A stretch of 64,000 nt of DNA from Pseudomonas sp. A-RE-19. Its GTDB lineage: Bacteria > Pseudomonadota > Gammaproteobacteria > Pseudomonadales > Pseudomonadaceae. The DNA lies in the NCBI RefSeq assembly GCF_019956555.1, contig NZ_JAHBDQ010000004.1:1-64000 (forward strand). The letters are read 5' to 3'. The notes under the pieces were generated by a model. The model ran no database searches, was not told the origin of the DNA, and worked only from the letters and a program-made list of their open reading frames with translations. The position numbers and the translations under genes were made by a program. This document shows positions 9,351 to 16,752 of the stretch, piece after piece; position 1 is the stretch's first letter; the number at the start of each line of letters is the position of its first letter.

Positions 9351-10141
9351 TGAGCCGCTTACGGGTGTACGCGCGAATTGCGCGAGTGCTTTTGGTGGTG
9401 ACGCTGGGATTGAGCATGGCCAGTGTGTTCGGCTTGTTCGAGCGACTGGGGATTGCCCACTCGATGGTCCGTCGCCAGCGCTGGTCGCGGTTTTTCATGG
9501 CGCGGCTGAGCAATGCCCTGCCCTTTCGCGTGACCGTGCATGGTGAGCTGCCCAGGCAACCGATGCTCTGGGTCAGCAATCATGTGTCCTGGACCGATAT
9601 TCCATTGCTCGGCATGCTCACGCCGCTGTCGTTCCTGTCCAAGGCCGAAGTGCGCACCTGGCCGGTGGCGGGCTGGTTAGCGGCCAAGGCCGGCAGCCTG
9701 TTCATTCGCCGTGGTTCAGGCGACAGTCAGTTGATCCGCAAACAAATGACCCGCCACCTGGAACAGGAACACCCGCTGCTGATGTTCCCGGAAGGCACCA
9801 CCACCGATGGTCGCTCGCTGCGTACGTTTCATGGTCGTTTGCTGTCTGCGGCGATCGATTCCGAAGTGGCGCTGCAACCGGTGGCGATTCGTTATCTGCG
9901 CGGTGGCGAGCTCGATACGCTGGCACCGTTCATTGGCGATGATGATTTGCTCTCGCACCTGATGCGCTTGTTCGCCAATGATCGGGGTGAGGTGGAGATT
10001 CACCTGCTCAAACCGATCGAGTGCCAGGACCGGGAACGTGCGGCGCTGGCGTTCGAAGCGCAGCAGGCGGTGCAGAAGGCGTTGTTCGGGGCGATTCCGG
10101 AAGTGCAGCAAGCACCAATGCGACCCGCAATCGCGGCTTAA
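9350..10141 (+). CDS. olsA: Lyso-ornithine lipid O-acyltransferase
   Basis: The 263-aa protein has an N-terminal membrane segment (VLLVVTLGLSMASVFGLF) and the acyltransferase motifs of the PlsC family: NHVSWTD (H-x4-D, catalytic), RRGSGDSQLIRKQM, FPEGTTTDG and an LQPVAIRY block. It would esterify the 3-hydroxy group of lyso-ornithine lipid with a second acyl chain at the inner membrane. PlsC itself is the alternative, but the one-base overlap with olsB makes OlsA the better call. Ornithine lipids are often made under phosphate starvation; I did not find a clear Pho box in front of olsB. Confidence 0.9.
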   Translation: MSRLRVYARIARVLLVVTLGLSMASVFGLFERLGIAHSMVRRQRWSRFFMARLSNALPFRVTVHGELPRQPMLWVSNHVSWTDIPLLGMLTPLSFLSKAEVRTWPVAGWLAAKAGSLFIRRGSGDSQLIRKQMTRHLEQEHPLLMFPEGTTTDGRSLRTFHGRLLSAAIDSEVALQPVAIRYLRGGELDTLAPFIGDDDLLSHLMRLFANDRGEVEIHLLKPIECQDRERAALAFEAQQAVQKALFGAIPEVQQAPMRPAIAA

Positions 10142-10152
10142 ACACACATCCC

Positions 10153-10245
10153 CCTGTGGGAGCGAGCCTGCTCGCGATAGCGATTTAACATTCAATGATG
10201 ATGCTGAATGTCACACCGCTATCGCGAGCAGGCTCGCTCCCACAT
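10153..10245. repeat. REP pair (REPIN), TGTGGGAGCGAGCCTGCTCG type
   Basis: Inverted family-B copies at both ends of a 93-bp segment between the convergent olsA and acpH genes. Confidence 0.9.
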
Positions 10246-10250
10246 TGTTT

Positions 10251-10829
10251 TTATGTCGCTGGATAGTTTTGGACAAAGTCCTGCAACTGTGGATAGAACA
10301 ACCGAAAATCTTCGCTCAACGGTTCATACAACACCCGCAATTCCCGCATCGCCCCGGCCAGTTCCTCCGGCCGGGTCAGCCTGCGTGAAATCCCGCGCAG
10401 CACCTGCTCCAGCACCTCAAACTCCTGATAAGCCCCCAACCAGTCATTGGCCACCATGTGCGGCGCAATCTTCGCCAGGCGCTCCGGCAATTGCGACTCG
10501 CTGGACAGCACCCTGTACACGTCCGACGTGAACTGCTCCAGTGGCTGATCCGAGTAAAACGTCCAGTCCCGCGCCAGGCAATGATCGAAAAACACATCGA
10601 GCACGATCCCGGCGTAACGCCTGCGCGTGATGGAAAACCGCGACAAGGCGATATCCACCAAAGGATGGCGATCGGTAAACACGTCAATGCTGCGATGCAA
10701 CTGGATAGCCGCTTCGATCTCCGGATCGAACTGCCCTTGCAGCCGCCCTTTGACGAAATCGCCATACAGACTGCCGAGCATTTGACCGGGCCGCTGGCCA
10801 CCGAGGTGCAGATGTGCGAGATAGTTCAT
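10251..10829 (-). CDS. acpH: Acyl carrier protein phosphodiesterase
   Basis: The 192-aa protein begins MNYLAHLHLGGQRPGQMLGS and contains GDFVKGRL, IQLHRSIDVFTDRHP and YAGIVLDVFFDHCLARDW. The conserved His/Asp pattern is that of the AcpH (DUF479) HD-like phosphodiesterases, which remove the 4'-phosphopantetheine arm from acyl carrier protein. The length matches AcpH of Enterobacteria and Pseudomonas (about 190-195 aa). It is divergent from the arsR-type operon, and its promoter lies in the same 150-bp intergenic region as the repeated operator-like elements. Confidence 0.92.
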   Translation of the reverse strand: MNYLAHLHLGGQRPGQMLGSLYGDFVKGRLQGQFDPEIEAAIQLHRSIDVFTDRHPLVDIALSRFSITRRRYAGIVLDVFFDHCLARDWTFYSDQPLEQFTSDVYRVLSSESQLPERLAKIAPHMVANDWLGAYQEFEVLEQVLRGISRRLTRPEELAGAMRELRVLYEPLSEDFRLFYPQLQDFVQNYPAT

Positions 10830-10854
10830 GCGCGCAGCTTAGCACTGCGCCATC

Positions 10855-10958
10855 CATATCGTTATAACCCGATATACCGATTTATGCGGTCTTCAGATCG
10901 AATTCATATTGGTATATCGCGAAGTACCGATTTAAAGTTCGCCTCATCGCGATATAGC
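10855..10958. promoter_or_regulatory. Repeat-rich operator region between acpH and the ArsR-type operon
   Basis: This AT-rich stretch has an inverted repeat CGATATACC (10870-10878) / GGTATATCG (10911-10919), a second CGCGATATAGCG element near 10948, an ATATCGTTATAAC element near 10857, and a direct repeat TACCGATTTA (10875-10884 and again near 10925-10934). The gene directly downstream encodes an ArsR-type repressor, so autoregulatory binding sites are the natural reading. The exact site boundaries are not determined. Confidence 0.65.
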
Positions 10959-10983
10959 GTTTTACTCATCACGAGCCCAAACC

Positions 10984-11304
10984 ATGACCATCGACCTCGA
11001 CGAAATAATAAAAGCCCTGGCACACCCAGTACGCCGAGACATTCTCATCTGGCTGAAAGACCCCAAGGTCCAGTTCCCGGAACAGATCCACAACCACGAG
11101 TACGGCATTTGCGCCGGACAGATCGATCAGCGCTGCGGCCTGTCGCAGTCGACCGTGTCCGCTCACTTGGCGACCTTGCAACGGGCGGGACTGATCAGCA
11201 GCCAGAAAGCCGGTCAATGGCACTTTTTCAAACGCAACGAGGACGTGATTCAGGCGTTCCTCAAGGCCATCGTCAAGGAGCTCAGCGCTCCGACAAGGAA
11301 CTGA
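10984..11304 (+). CDS. ArsR-family winged-helix transcriptional regulator
   Basis: The 106-aa protein has the ArsR winged-helix layout: IKALAHPVRRDILIWL at the start, a recognition helix in CGLSQSTVSAHLATLQRAGL, and a wing ending in GQWHFFKRNEDVI. It has a single Cys pair region (EYGICAGQIDQRCGLS) but not the classic metal-binding CxCxxC of ArsR/SmtB, so it may sense an organic ligand or redox change rather than a metal. It leads an operon with an MFS exporter (2 bp gap) and an Old Yellow Enzyme, which suggests detoxification of electrophiles. Repeats upstream are probably its operators. Confidence 0.9.
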   Translation: MTIDLDEIIKALAHPVRRDILIWLKDPKVQFPEQIHNHEYGICAGQIDQRCGLSQSTVSAHLATLQRAGLISSQKAGQWHFFKRNEDVIQAFLKAIVKELSAPTRN

Positions 11305-11306
11305 CA

Positions 11307-12473
11307 ATGCCCCTCTCGCTACTCATTCTGGCCTTGAGCGCCTTCGCCATCGGTACCACCGAGTTCGTCATCATGGGCCTGTTGCCCGAGGTGGCGGCCG
11401 ACCTTGGTGTGTCGATCCCCGGCGCCGGCTGGCTGGTGACCGGTTACGCCCTGGGCGTGGCCATCGGTGCACCGTTCATGGCACTGGCCACCGCCAGACT
11501 GCCGCGCAAAGCCGCATTGGTAGCGTTGATGGGCATCTTCATCATCGGCAACCTGCTTTGCGCCCTGGCCGGCGACTACAACGTCCTGATGTTTGCCCGC
11601 GTGGTCACGGCCCTGTGTCACGGCGCCTTCTTCGGCATCGGTTCAGTGGTGGCGGCAGGTCTGGTGCCGGCCAATAAGCGTGCGTCGGCCGTGGCCCTGA
11701 TGTTCACCGGCCTGACCCTGGCCAACGTTCTCGGCGTGCCGCTGGGCACCGCGCTCGGTCAGGAAGCCGGTTGGCGTTCGACCTTCTGGGCAGTGACGGT
11801 GATCGGTGTGATCGCATTGATCGGCCTGATCCGCTTCCTGCCGGCCAAACGCGATGAAGAAAAACTCGACATGCGCGCCGAACTGCGCGCCCTCAAAGGC
11901 GCCGGCATCTGGCTGTCGTTGAGCATGACGGCGCTGTTCGCCGCCTCGGTCTTCACCTTGTTCACCTATGTCGCGCCTCTGCTGGGCGAGGTCACCGGTG
12001 TCTCGCCACGCGGTGTGACCTGGACCTTGATGCTCATCGGTCTGGGCCTGACGGTCGGCAACATCATCGGCGGCAAGCTGGCGGACAAAAGCCTGGCTGC
12101 AACGCTGATCGGTGTGTTCATCACCATGGCGGTCGTGTCCACCGTGCTGACCTGGACCAGCATTGCAGTGATTCCGACCGAAATCACCCTATTCCTCTGG
12201 GCCACCGCGTGCTTCGCCGCCGTACCCGCCCTGCAAGTGAACGTTGTGACCTACGGCAAGGCGGCACCCAACCTGGTGTCGACCCTGAACATCGGCGCTT
12301 TCAACGTGGGCAACGCGCTCGGTGCCTGGGTCGGCGGCAGCGTCATCGCCCACGGTCTAGGCCTGACCCGCGTGCCACTCGCGGCCGCCGCACTGGCAGC
12401 ACTCGCCCTGCTGGTGACCCTGATTACTTTCCGTCAGAGCGGTAATCCCGAACTGGCTCCTGCTACCAACTGA
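11307..12473 (+). CDS. MFS efflux transporter, AraJ/YdhP-like 12-TM
   Basis: The 388-aa protein opens SLLILALSAFAIGTTEFVIM, the typical start of DHA1-type drug exporters in which TEF/VIMGLLP follows the first helix. About twelve hydrophobic segments alternate through the sequence and GWLVTGYALGVAIGAP marks helix 2. The substrate is unknown. It starts two bases after the ArsR-type gene stop and is followed 22 bp later by a nemA-like gene, so the three probably form one unit in which the regulator controls export and reduction of the same toxic compound (inference). Confidence 0.9.
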   Translation: MPLSLLILALSAFAIGTTEFVIMGLLPEVAADLGVSIPGAGWLVTGYALGVAIGAPFMALATARLPRKAALVALMGIFIIGNLLCALAGDYNVLMFARVVTALCHGAFFGIGSVVAAGLVPANKRASAVALMFTGLTLANVLGVPLGTALGQEAGWRSTFWAVTVIGVIALIGLIRFLPAKRDEEKLDMRAELRALKGAGIWLSLSMTALFAASVFTLFTYVAPLLGEVTGVSPRGVTWTLMLIGLGLTVGNIIGGKLADKSLAATLIGVFITMAVVSTVLTWTSIAVIPTEITLFLWATACFAAVPALQVNVVTYGKAAPNLVSTLNIGAFNVGNALGAWVGGSVIAHGLGLTRVPLAAAALAALALLVTLITFRQSGNPELAPATN

Positions 12474-12495
12474 TACCTCACGAGGGTTGTATTAA

Positions 12496-13545
12496 ATGAC
12501 GACTATTTTCGATCCAATCAAACTGGGCGACCTCGAGTTGGCCAACCGCATCATCATGGCGCCACTGACCCGCTGCCGCGCCGATGAAGGCCGTGTGCCG
12601 AACGCGCTGATGGCCGAGTACTACGTACAACGTGCCTCTGCCGGCCTGATCCTCAGCGAAGCCACGTCGGTCACGCCGATGGGCGTCGGCTATCCGGACA
12701 CTCCCGGCATCTGGTCCAACGACCAGGTGCGCGGCTGGAGCAACGTGACCAAAGCGATCCACGGCGCGGGCGGCAAAATCTTCCTGCAACTGTGGCACGT
12801 GGGTCGTGTTTCCCACCCCTCTTACCTGAACGGCGAAGCACCGGTCGCGCCGAGCGCCATCCAGCCTAAAGGCCACGTCAGCCTGGTTCGTCCACTGGCC
12901 GACTTCCCAACCCCGCGCGCGCTGGAAACCGCAGAAATCGCCGACATCATCGACGCTTACCGTGTCGGTGCCGAGAACGCCAAGGCCGCCGGTTTCGACG
13001 GCGTGGAAATCCACGGTGCCAACGGTTACCTGCTCGACCAGTTCCTGCAAAGCAGCACCAACCAGCGCACCGACAACTATGGCGGCTCCCTGGAAAACCG
13101 TGCGCGCCTGTTGCTGGAAGTGACTGATGCTGCGATCGAAGTCTGGGGCGCGGGCCGCGTCGGTGTGCACCTGTCGCCGCGCGCCGATTCCCATGACATG
13201 GGCGACGACAACCTGTCCGAAACCTTCACCTACGTCGCTCGCGAATTGGGCAAGCGTGGCATCGCCTTCATCTGCTCCCGCGAGAAGGAAGGTGCCGACA
13301 GCCTCGGCCCACAACTCAAAGAAGCTTTCGGCGGCCCGTACATCGCCAACGAACGTTTCACCAAGGACAGCGCCAACGCCTGGCTGGCCAGCGGCAAGGC
13401 TGATGCGGTCGCCTTCGGTGTGCCGTTCATTGCCAACCCGGACCTGCCAGCGCGCTTGAAGGCTGACGCGCCGTTGAACGAGCCTCGTCCGGAACTGTTC
13501 TATGGCAAGGGCCCGGTTGGTTACATCGACTACCCGGCGCTGTAA
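12496..13545 (+). CDS. nemA: Old Yellow Enzyme family alkene reductase
   Basis: The 349-aa protein has the OYE FMN barrel: DLELANRIIMAPLTRCRAD at the start, QLWHVGRVSHPSY, VEIHGANGYLLDQFLQSSTN and RTDNYGGSLENRAR. Length and motifs fit NemA/XenB-type enzymes that use NAD(P)H and FMN to reduce activated C=C bonds, nitro groups or nitrate esters. The ligand pair expected to bind the substrate (HGANGY) is intact. It is the last gene of the ArsR-MFS-OYE unit and is followed by a strong terminator. NemA is used as a family name; orthology to the E. coli enzyme is probable, not proven. Confidence 0.9.
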   Translation: MTTIFDPIKLGDLELANRIIMAPLTRCRADEGRVPNALMAEYYVQRASAGLILSEATSVTPMGVGYPDTPGIWSNDQVRGWSNVTKAIHGAGGKIFLQLWHVGRVSHPSYLNGEAPVAPSAIQPKGHVSLVRPLADFPTPRALETAEIADIIDAYRVGAENAKAAGFDGVEIHGANGYLLDQFLQSSTNQRTDNYGGSLENRARLLLEVTDAAIEVWGAGRVGVHLSPRADSHDMGDDNLSETFTYVARELGKRGIAFICSREKEGADSLGPQLKEAFGGPYIANERFTKDSANAWLASGKADAVAFGVPFIANPDLPARLKADAPLNEPRPELFYGKGPVGYIDYPAL

Positions 13546-13564
13546 ACGTCCGCCATTGAAACGC

Positions 13565-13597
13565 AAAAGCCCCGACTCGAAAGAGCCGGGGCTTTTC
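13565..13597 (+). terminator. Rho-independent terminator of the ArsR-MFS-OYE operon
   Basis: Stem AAAAGCCCCG / CGGGGCTTTT with a short loop, 20 bp after the nemA-like stop codon, with T-rich 3' side. Confidence 0.85.
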
Positions 13598-13602
13598 ATT
13601 GG

Positions 13603-13638
13603 AAGATCAAAAGATCGCAGCCTTCGGCAGCTCCTACA
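13603..13638. repeat. Single REP, GTAGGAGCTGCCGAAGGCTG type
   Basis: One family-A REP copy without its inverted partner, between the terminator and the convergent EamA gene. Confidence 0.8.
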
Positions 13639-13645
13639 GATCTTG

Positions 13646-14530
13646 TCAGCGTTTGCGCTGCCCCCAGGCGACCGCGAGACCGCTGAGGCAAATCACCGCA
13701 ATCCCGATCACGCCGAAACTGTCCGGTGTGTGGCCGAAAACCAGGTATCCGTACATTCCGGCAAACAAAATCTGCCCGTAACTGAACGGTGCGAGCATTG
13801 CCGGCGCGGCGTGACGGAAGGCCTGGGTCAGCAGCATGTGACCGAGCATGCCGCAGGTGCCCAGGCCAATCATGAACAGACCGTGCAGCAACGTCGGCGT
13901 GCTCCAGAAGAACGGCAACAACGCACTCATGATCAGGCTGTTGAGAATGCCGGTCAGAAAGTTGCTGGTGGTTGGGCTATCTATACCGCTGAGCAGGCGG
14001 GTGAGCAATTGATAGAAACCAAAACACAAGGCCGAGCACAGTGGCAACAAGATCGCCGGGGTGAACAGCGCCCCGCCAGGCCGCACGACGATCAGCGCGC
14101 CAACAAACCCACCCAGCACCGCCAGCCACTGATTGCGCGTCACCCGCTCATGCAGCAACGGCACGGACAGCGCAGTGACCAATAAAGGTGCAAGGAAGTT
14201 CACAGCCGTGGCCTCGGCCAAGGGGATGTAACGCAGACCTGTGGTGAAGAACAGGCTGGTGCCGATCAGGCACAGGGCACGCAGAAACTGCAAACCGGGC
14301 CGCTTGGTGCGCACCACCGCCGAAAAACCACTGCGTGGCACAAAAATCACCAGCATCAACAGCGTGTGCACCACGTAACGTGCCCAGACCACCATGACGA
14401 TGGGGTAGAACCCGGACAGGTATTTGGACAGGGTGTCGTGGCTGGCAAACAACAACACCGCCAGGCAAATCAATGCGATGCCCTTGATCGGCTGCTCGGC
14501 ACCCTTGTAGCCCGGGTTATTCACACTCAT
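13646..14530 (-). CDS. EamA/DMT-family transporter, 10-TM
   Basis: The 294-aa protein has ten predicted hydrophobic segments in two EamA repeats, starting GIALICLAVLLFASHDTLSKY and with IPLAEATAVNFLAPLLVTAL in the first repeat, the usual EamA signature region. Such carriers move metabolites or drugs across the inner membrane; the substrate cannot be read. A bulged 12-bp inverted repeat lies 30-70 bp upstream. It is convergent with the nemA-like operon and tandem to the downstream end of the TetR gene, with about 160 bp between them. Confidence 0.88.
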   Translation of the reverse strand: MSVNNPGYKGAEQPIKGIALICLAVLLFASHDTLSKYLSGFYPIVMVVWARYVVHTLLMLVIFVPRSGFSAVVRTKRPGLQFLRALCLIGTSLFFTTGLRYIPLAEATAVNFLAPLLVTALSVPLLHERVTRNQWLAVLGGFVGALIVVRPGGALFTPAILLPLCSALCFGFYQLLTRLLSGIDSPTTSNFLTGILNSLIMSALLPFFWSTPTLLHGLFMIGLGTCGMLGHMLLTQAFRHAAPAMLAPFSYGQILFAGMYGYLVFGHTPDSFGVIGIAVICLSGLAVAWGQRKR

Positions 14531-14560
14531 TCACACACTCGACACAAAATTCCTACAAAA

Positions 14561-14599
14561 TACGTAGCTCGCTATCTATCAACCAGGCGAGCCTACGTA
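14561..14599. promoter_or_regulatory. Inverted repeat upstream of the EamA gene
   Basis: TACGTAGCTCGC (14561-14572) and GCGAGCCTACGTA (14587-14599) are complementary apart from one bulged base. The position, 31 bp before the EamA start on the minus strand, fits an operator or a leader hairpin. No regulator can be named. A second small stem (GGCGAA/TTCGCC near 14622-14646) lies beside it and could end transcription from the TetR gene. Confidence 0.45.
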
Positions 14600-14693
14600 T
14601 ATAAAAGCATCCCATTGCAAAAAGGCGAACGAAGCTGGGATCTTCGCCCGCTTCAAGTATTTGACACAAACGGTTCCAATTACGCATTTTGTT

Positions 14694-15326
14694 TCAATTG
14701 CGCAGGCTGGGACTCAAGCGCAGCATATCTAATCCTGTATCGACCCAACGCTCGGCCTCGGTGTGCAGTTGAAAACTGTCGGGGGCCAACAGCCACTGAT
14801 ACAGGATGCCATCGATGTACGCATGCAGGCTGATGGCCGCGCGGGCAGTGTCGAGGTTTTCCGGCAACTGCCCCCGATTCACCGCATTACTCAGGGCCAG
14901 AGCGATTCGCACATTGCAATCGAGACTGACCGTTCGGCGCTGCTGGCGCAGATCGCACATTTCATCGGTGAATTCGCACTTATGAAACAGAATCTCGTTG
15001 ATGCGTCGGGTTTTCGGGTCCAGGGCAACTTGATGAAACAAATGAATCAGCAACTTGCGCATGCAGCCCAGCGGATCGAGCTCCGCTTCGCTTTCGCTGG
15101 CCTTGGCCATTTCTTCCAGCGGCTCATGCAAGGTATCGAGCATGGCCTGCACCAGATCCGCCTTGTTACTGAAATGCCAGTAGATGGCCCCGCGAGTCAC
15201 GCCGGCCAGGTTAGCGATGTCCGCCAGCGTCGTGCGCGCCACGCCTCGTTCGTAAAAGGCTTTTTCTGCCGCTTCGAGTATCTGGCTTCGGGTTTCTTGA
15301 GCTTCCTCTTTGGTACGACGAACCAT
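14694..15326 (-). CDS. ttgR: TetR-family repressor of the adjacent RND efflux operon
   Basis: The 210-aa protein matches the TtgR/EmhR/AcrR group: [20 protein letters not shown] at the start, helix-turn-helix in [20 protein letters not shown], and a C-terminal ligand domain with a [16 protein letters not shown] helix. TtgR proteins bind antibiotics, flavonoids and solvents and release the efflux promoter. The gene is divergent from the pump operon and the 265-bp intergenic region carries a TtgR-like operator. In P. fluorescens strains the same gene is called emhR. A separate regulatory target is possible but unneeded. Confidence 0.92.
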   Translation of the reverse strand: MVRRTKEEAQETRSQILEAAEKAFYERGVARTTLADIANLAGVTRGAIYWHFSNKADLVQAMLDTLHEPLEEMAKASESEAELDPLGCMRKLLIHLFHQVALDPKTRRINEILFHKCEFTDEMCDLRQQRRTVSLDCNVRIALALSNAVNRGQLPENLDTARAAISLHAYIDGILYQWLLAPDSFQLHTEAERWVDTGLDMLRLSPSLRN

Positions 15327-15472
15327 GGCGGTACAACCTCAATCAGGGTGCTTCAGCGATGTCTGAATATCAGCTGAATAAAAGTGGGGCGAGCGCTTTG
15401 GAGCGACTCATCAGGCCTACAATTCAAACCTTTCAACGACTTTTGTAATGGCGTGGATACGCCGCCAAAGCC

Positions 15473-15498
15473 TTTACAAACAACCATGAATGTAAGTA
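15473..15498. promoter_or_regulatory. TtgR-type operator between repressor and pump genes
   Basis: TTTACAAACAACCATGAATG followed by TAAGTA. From memory this matches the P. putida ttgABC operator described for TtgR, with the palindromic halves TTACAAAC and GTAAG. It lies about 95 bp before the pump start and about 150 bp from the repressor start, as expected for a site controlling both. Confidence 0.85.
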
Positions 15499-15591
15499 TA
15501 TTCCTTAGCAAGCTACTTATCCACCCGGCAAAAATTTTTTAACCTTCCACATTTCTTGTGCGCAATTTGCGCGCCTGACCCGAGGATCTTC

Positions 15592-16749
15592 ATGCAATTC
15601 AAGCCAGCTGTTACCGCTCTGGTTACTGCCGTCGCCCTGGCATCGCTGCTCAGCGGATGTAAAAAGGAAGAGGCGGCACCTGCCGCACCACCCCCTCAGG
15701 TCGGCGTCGTAACCCTGCAAACTCAAGCCTTCACCCTGACGTCCGAACTTCCGGGGCGCACCAGTGCGTTCCGCATTGCGGAAGTTCGCCCACAGGTCAA
15801 CGGCATCATTCTCAAACGACTGTTCAAGGAAGGCGGCGACGTCAAGGCCGGCCAGCAGCTCTATCAGATCGATCCATCGGTCTATGACGCGACCCTGAAA
15901 AGCGCCGAAGCCAACTTGCGCTCAACCAAGTCGATTTCCGACCGCTACAAGCAACTGGTCGACGAACAAGCCGTCAGCCGTCAGGAATACGACACGGCGC
16001 TGGCCAACCGCCTGCAATCGGAAGCGTCCCTGCAAAGTGCCCAGATCAACGTGCGCTACACCAAGGTGTATGCACCGATCTCCGGTCGCATCGGCCGTTC
16101 TTCGGTGACGGAAGGCGCGCTGGTCAGCAGTGGCCAGGCCGACGCCATGGCGGTCATCCAGCAACTGGACCCGATCTACGTCGACGTGACCCAGTCCTCG
16201 GTGGAGCTGCTTGAGCTGCGCCGCGAACTGGAAAGCGGTCGCCTGCAAAAGGCTGGTGATAATGCCGCCGCGGTCAAGCTAACTCTCGAAGACGGCAGCC
16301 AGTACAAGCTGGACGGCAAGCTCGAGTTCTCCGAAGTTTCGGTTGACCAGACCACCGGCTCCGTGACCCTGCGTGCCGTGTTCGCGAACCCTGATCACAC
16401 CTTGCTGCCGGGCATGTTCGTTCACGCTCAGTTGCAAGCCGGTGTGAACAGCGCGGCGATTCTGGCTCCGCAACAAGGCGTGACCCGCGACCTCAAAGGC
16501 TCTCCGACCGCGCTGGTCGTCGGTCCGGACAACAAGGTCGAACTGCGTCAGCTCAAGGCCAGCCGCACCGTCGGTAGCCAATGGCTGATTGAAGACGGTC
16601 TGAAGGCAGGCGATCGCCTGATCACCGAAGGGCTGCAATTCGTCAGACCGGGCGTTGAAGTCAGGGCCACTGAAGCAACTAACGTTGGCACAAAGAGCCC
16701 GGCCCCCGCACAGGCAGCTAATACAGCTGTCGGCGGCAAAGGGGAGTAA
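15592..16749 (+). CDS. emhA: RND efflux periplasmic adaptor (TtgA/EmhA/MexA type)
   Basis: The 385-aa product has a lipoprotein signal with lipobox LLSGC, then KKEEAAPAAPPPQVGVV. The lipoyl/beta-hairpin core shows LPGRTSAFRIAEVRPQVNG and LFKEGGDVKAGQQLYQIDPS, and the barrel follows. It links the inner-membrane pump to the outer-membrane channel. An in-frame GTG at 15556 exists, but the ATG at 15592 follows CGAGGATCTTC and begins the lipoprotein signal directly. It is the first gene of the three-gene unit and is controlled by the divergent TetR gene. ttgA is an equally valid name. Confidence 0.93.
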   Translation: MQFKPAVTALVTAVALASLLSGCKKEEAAPAAPPPQVGVVTLQTQAFTLTSELPGRTSAFRIAEVRPQVNGIILKRLFKEGGDVKAGQQLYQIDPSVYDATLKSAEANLRSTKSISDRYKQLVDEQAVSRQEYDTALANRLQSEASLQSAQINVRYTKVYAPISGRIGRSSVTEGALVSSGQADAMAVIQQLDPIYVDVTQSSVELLELRRELESGRLQKAGDNAAAVKLTLEDGSQYKLDGKLEFSEVSVDQTTGSVTLRAVFANPDHTLLPGMFVHAQLQAGVNSAAILAPQQGVTRDLKGSPTALVVGPDNKVELRQLKASRTVGSQWLIEDGLKAGDRLITEGLQFVRPGVEVRATEATNVGTKSPAPAQAANTAVGGKGE

Positions 16750-16752
16750 ACC

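Noticed and set aside
10458..12473. 671-codon frame running from acpH through the MFS gene
   Set aside because: The first 280 codons are antisense to acpH or out of frame with the arsR-type gene; the MFS start at 11307 fits the family.
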